NCBI GenBank assembly: GCA_031278815.1
Contig: JAITJS010000145.1
Coordinates: 1 to 33,745, forward strand
Direction: 5' to 3'
Length of the DNA: 33,745 bases
Origin: Treponema sp.
Lineage (GTDB): Bacteria > Spirochaetota > Spirochaetia > Treponematales > Breznakiellaceae
Shown: in pieces, positions 31,053-33,745 of the stretch
Layout of the letters: each line of letters opens with the position of its first letter
Position numbering within the stretch: position 1 is the stretch's first letter
The notes under the pieces: generated by a model
The model's database searches: none
Told to the model about the DNA's origin: nothing
Seen by the model: only the letters and a program-made list of their open reading frames with translations
Translations under genes and position numbers: made by a program

Positions 31053-32416
31053 AAGGCTGTACTGTATGTAGAGGGCTTTTCTGGGCTTACTACCTCCGAT
31101 TCCACAGGCAAACGGATATTATAGGTAGGCGCGGTCAGGTCAATATGAGCAGCTTTGAAGCCATCCTGAAGATTTTGATAGAGTTGTGAATAGATTTTCG
31201 GGACCTTAGCTACGGTCTTGGTGTAGCAGTTGATTTCATAACAGGCATAAAAGTCATTTAAGGCGGTTTGCAAGACATAGGGTTTTGGAGTTTCCAGGAT
31301 ATAATCGGTCTTAGCCGCTGCGGCAAGGAGTATCTCATGGACCTGAGGCCAGGGCACTCCATAACCCATGGTAACATTTGCGTGGAGAATAAGTCCCTCT
31401 TCTTTTTCAGTGGCAGAAAAATTGTAATTGGTAATACTTGAAGTGAGAAGGGTCATGTTAGGAAAGGTAATAAATTCGTTCTTGTGGGTTCTGATTCGAG
31501 TAACCATAGCGGACTTTTCCACCACAAAACCGGTAACATCGTTGAGCTTGATACGGTCCCCAATGGTAAAGGGACGCATATAGGTGAGCACAATACCCGC
31601 TACCAGGTTTCCGATGAGGGAACTGGAACCTAGGGAGAATATAATACCCACAAACACCGAAACCCCCTGAAAAATCGCGGAATCCGAATTCGGTAAGTTG
31701 GGGTATATCACGATAAGGGTAAAGGCGTATAAGAGAACCCGTAATATGTTGAAGGTCGGTTCAGCCCAATCAGGATAAAACCCCGGTATAACCAATTTGC
31801 CTTTTTCTATCTGGGTGGTAAAGAATTTAATGGACCGCAGCACGTAGCGGGAGATTACGATGATGATGATGATCGTAATGAAATTGGGGATATAGCTGAC
31901 AATGTTAATGAGCGTGGAACGCAAGGGGTTCAATATGTAACCAAAGAGGGTGGAAGCCAGGTGCTTGGTCGGTTCGAAGAGGCTAAAGACCATGGGCAAG
32001 GTGAGATACAACTGAAAGATAATGACCACAAATTTGATGATGCGCAGCAAGAAGAAGGCCATGTTAAGCATTTGCTTGGTCTCCAAGAGGCGGTACTGCT
32101 TAATGATGAGGGGCCTAAAATGGGTTTGTCCGTAAAGGTCTATCTTATTCTGAAACTTCTTAAAGAGGGACCAAACCAAACGTATCAGCAGGGCCTGGAT
32201 TATGAGAATTGCCGCAGCTATACCCAAACGTATAGGCAGATCCAAATGCACCCACGCACCGGTTACGGCATCTTCCCGTTCCTCGGTTTGTAGAATGATT
32301 CCCTCTTCGGCCTCTTGGGGAATAGGAAGGTTCCCTTGAGCATACAGGTCAACGGGAAGCCCTACCAGATTGATGGCCAATACAGAAACACCACATACAA
32401 AAGACAGGAAACGCAT
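31049..32416 (-). CDS. MscS-type mechanosensitive channel
   Basis: 455 aa from the ATG at 32416, which has GGAGG six bases upstream; an ATG at 32437 has no ribosome site. A signal-peptide-like N-terminus (MRFLSFVCGVSVLAINLVGL) precedes an extracytoplasmic stretch and five or so helices. The pore helix is VSVFVGIIFSLGSSSLIGNL, followed by VLTYMRPFTIGDRIKLND and the beta-domain VEKSAMVTRIRTHKNEFITF, PNMTLLTSSITNYN, the MscS hallmark. The cytoplasmic domain ends at about residue 440. The channel opens under membrane tension to release solutes on osmotic downshock. It is longer than E. coli MscS (286 aa) because of the extra N-terminal helices. It is co-transcribed with the GH18 gene and has a likely promoter at 32570-32597. 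Confidence 0.9.
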   Translation of the reverse strand: MRFLSFVCGVSVLAINLVGLPVDLYAQGNLPIPQEAEEGIILQTEEREDAVTGAWVHLDLPIRLGIAAAILIIQALLIRLVWSLFKKFQNKIDLYGQTHFRPLIIKQYRLLETKQMLNMAFFLLRIIKFVVIIFQLYLTLPMVFSLFEPTKHLASTLFGYILNPLRSTLINIVSYIPNFITIIIIIVISRYVLRSIKFFTTQIEKGKLVIPGFYPDWAEPTFNILRVLLYAFTLIVIYPNLPNSDSAIFQGVSVFVGIIFSLGSSSLIGNLVAGIVLTYMRPFTIGDRIKLNDVTGFVVEKSAMVTRIRTHKNEFITFPNMTLLTSSITNYNFSATEKEEGLILHANVTMGYGVPWPQVHEILLAAAAKTDYILETPKPYVLQTALNDFYACYEINCYTKTVAKVPKIYSQLYQNLQDGFKAAHIDLTAPTYNIRLPVESEVVSPEKPSTYSTAL

Positions 32417-32770
32417 AGTATACCTCCACTCCTTCATCGGGGAGCCTCATGGATTCAAGGGCTTTGCAAACTCCAGATACCCGTCCTTATTACATCAATC
32501 CAAAACCATCTATCTCCTAAGCGAGTATTCGTTTTGCTGACCTTGAGTATCTGTGCTGGTTAAATCTATAGTATATAAAAACAATATACCATAGCAATGA
32601 AGTTCCTTAAACTTCTAGGGCTTAGTATAGTACCTGAGTTCGGATAGAGCAATAGGCTCTTGTGAATGAGGTAAATCCATAGTAATCGTTGCCTTTATTT
32701 AATGCGTATCATGGTCCCTGTCCGTTACCAGCCTGAGGAAGAAGCAGGAGAAGCGGTTATTTATGCTTAA
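32417..32770. other. mscS-rodA intergenic region
   Basis: 354 bases with no confirmed gene. It holds the mscS promoter (32570-32597), a copy of TAATCGTTGCCTTTAT (32683-32698) shared with 1785-1800, and a 22-codon plus-strand frame (32702-32770, MRIMVPVRYQPEEEAGEAV...) that ends one base before the rodA stop. The last is too short to support as a gene. Confidence 0.4.
32570..32597 (-). promoter_or_regulatory. Promoter of mscS-GH18
   Basis: On the minus strand TTGCTA (32592-32597) and TATACT (32570-32575) are 16 bases apart, in an AT-rich stretch about 154 bases before the mscS start. The spacing and -10 fit sigma-70 well; the -35 is a moderate match. Confidence 0.4.
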
Positions 32771-33745
32771 TCAGCGGATAAACCTTCTCACATAAACACT
32801 CAAGGCTAAGCCTATACCGGTCATAGCGGAAATGATGGCGGAACCGCCGTAGGACATAAACAACAAGGGAATACCCGTGATGGGCATGATCCCCATGGCC
32901 ATCCCCACGTTGATAAGAAAATGGAAGCTGTACATGGCGGATAAACCCGCAGCAATATAAGTCCCAAAGGGATCCGCTGCGGTGTTCATGATCCGTACCA
33001 GTCGGAGGGAAATGAGGAGGAACAGACTGAACACCATGCCCCCCCCTACGAGCCCCCATTCTTCGGAAAAAATAGAGAAAATGAAATCCGTGCTTTGCTG
33101 GGGCAGAAACCGGTAATGGCTATGGGTTCCGGCCAGGTAGCCCTTGCCCCAGAGCCCGCCGGAACCGATGGCAGTGATGGATTGGATAATGTTCCACCCG
33201 GCCCCGAGAGGATCCACATCAGGGTTAAGAAAGACGATGAGCCGCATGAGCTGATAATCTTTGAGCACCTTATGGGACGCATAGGAGGCCCCCAGAGAGA
33301 AAATCACGATCCCTACGGCGTAAACAATCCAGAAAAAATAGCTCTTCTTATAGAGAAGAAATCCCACCAAGGCGAGGATGCCAATCAAGGTCAAGGCGAG
33401 GGCGGTGATAGCGATGAACCGGAGGTTGGTAATGATCCCCAGGGAGGGTAGGGCGTGTTTGAAGATATAATCCTGCCATAGGGGTAAGACCATAAATAGG
33501 GCGGTTAAGCCGATAAAGGCGATTAAAAACAGGATGTACTTGATCGAAATCCCCGCGATGAAGGTCATCACCAGGAGTATGGGGATGAATACCAGGGAGG
33601 TCCCGAAATCCGGCTGGATGAGCACCACCGCCATGGGGATAAAGACGATGAGGCAGGCCAGTAAAAACCGGATAAAAGAATCGGCTTTTCGTTTCGAGGC
33701 GTCCAAATACCGGGCCAGAAACAGGATGGTGGTAATCTTGGCAAA
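32771..33745 (-). CDS. rodA: Rod-shape-determining protein RodA, 3' part (cut by right edge)
   Basis: About 325 codons in the window; the 5' end lies beyond 33745. SEDS-family peptidoglycan glycosyltransferase that works with PBP2 in the elongasome. The visible start AKITTILFLARYLD is the conserved xEFAKxxxxLxLARYL after the second helix, then QPDFGTSLVFIPILL. The long extracytoplasmic loop has ITAIGSGGLWGKGYLAGTHS, then RFLPQQSTDFIFSIFSEEWG with the Asp expected for catalysis. The C-terminal helices contain GMAMGIMPITGIPLLFMSYG, a hallmark of SEDS proteins. It is RodA and not FtsW by the QQSTDFIF and GTHSHYRFLP motifs. The stop is at 32771. Confidence 0.9.
   Translation of the reverse strand, partial: FAKITTILFLARYLDASKRKADSFIRFLLACLIVFIPMAVVLIQPDFGTSLVFIPILLVMTFIAGISIKYILFLIAFIGLTALFMVLPLWQDYIFKHALPSLGIITNLRFIAITALALTLIGILALVGFLLYKKSYFFWIVYAVGIVIFSLGASYASHKVLKDYQLMRLIVFLNPDVDPLGAGWNIIQSITAIGSGGLWGKGYLAGTHSHYRFLPQQSTDFIFSIFSEEWGLVGGGMVFSLFLLISLRLVRIMNTAADPFGTYIAAGLSAMYSFHFLINVGMAMGIMPITGIPLLFMSYGGSAIISAMTGIGLALSVYVRRFIR

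Noticed and set aside
32702-32770. 22-codon plus-strand frame MRIMVPVRYQPEEEAGE...
   Set aside because: Too short, no ribosome site, no recognised family.
1-33745. tRNA, rRNA or CRISPR features
   Set aside because: A read of the gaps showed no tRNA T-arm patterns, no rRNA sequence and no regularly spaced repeats.

Overview
The window looks like chromosomal DNA of a treponeme-like spirochaete. This is an inference from gene content; no rRNA or tRNA gene is present to confirm it. The clues are a TRAP transporter with fused DctQ-DctM next to its DctP (as in Treponema), a DUF2259-type secreted protein, several lipoproteins with loose spirochaetal lipoboxes (ending GGC, NGC, LAC), EF-P with PGKGGAF, and relics of families common in termite-gut treponemes (caspase-like C14 peptidase, its 'LPFTGG...IAELFSF' companion, Panacea/SocA-like protein, HicB).

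Layout. 1-353: 5' part of a CsgG/LpoB-like secreted protein (-). 503-1351: PAP2-like membrane phosphatase (+). 1364-1666: orphan, shortened HicB (-). 1986-8855: a seven-gene plus-strand operon, methyltransferase / NikA-like lipoprotein / second methyltransferase / two permeases / two ATPases, the most interesting locus here. 8862-9248: broken IS1 transposase. 9484-11910: nagA-nagB plus a small unknown gene. 11995-12729: decayed caspase and a lipoprotein relic. 12741-18379 (-): yajC-secD-secF-ispH-hisD. 18565-21864: lamin-tail-like lipoprotein (-), unknown protein (+), DUF2259 protein (-), polytopic membrane protein (+). 22049-23224: PLP aminotransferase. 23405-23808: broken Panacea/SocA-like gene. 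23829-27560 (-): dctP-dctQM-plsC. 27765-27971: nuclease-family relic. 28086-30030: efp and a two-lobed RsmC-like methyltransferase. 30051-32416 (-): MscS channel and a GH18 lipoprotein. 32771-33745: rodA, cut by the right edge.

How it fits together. Most intact genes are core functions: protein export (YajC/SecDF), isoprenoid synthesis (IspH), amino-sugar catabolism to fructose-6-phosphate (NagA/NagB), lipid acylation (PlsC), translation (EF-P), cell elongation (RodA), turgor control (MscS) and solute uptake (TRAP and ABC). Several of the gaps between these operons hold a decayed accessory gene, and none of these relics is intact. The ABC operon is the one complete accessory system: a Ni/peptide-class importer with two related SAM methyltransferases built into it, suggesting that the imported ligand, or a metal chelator, is methylated.
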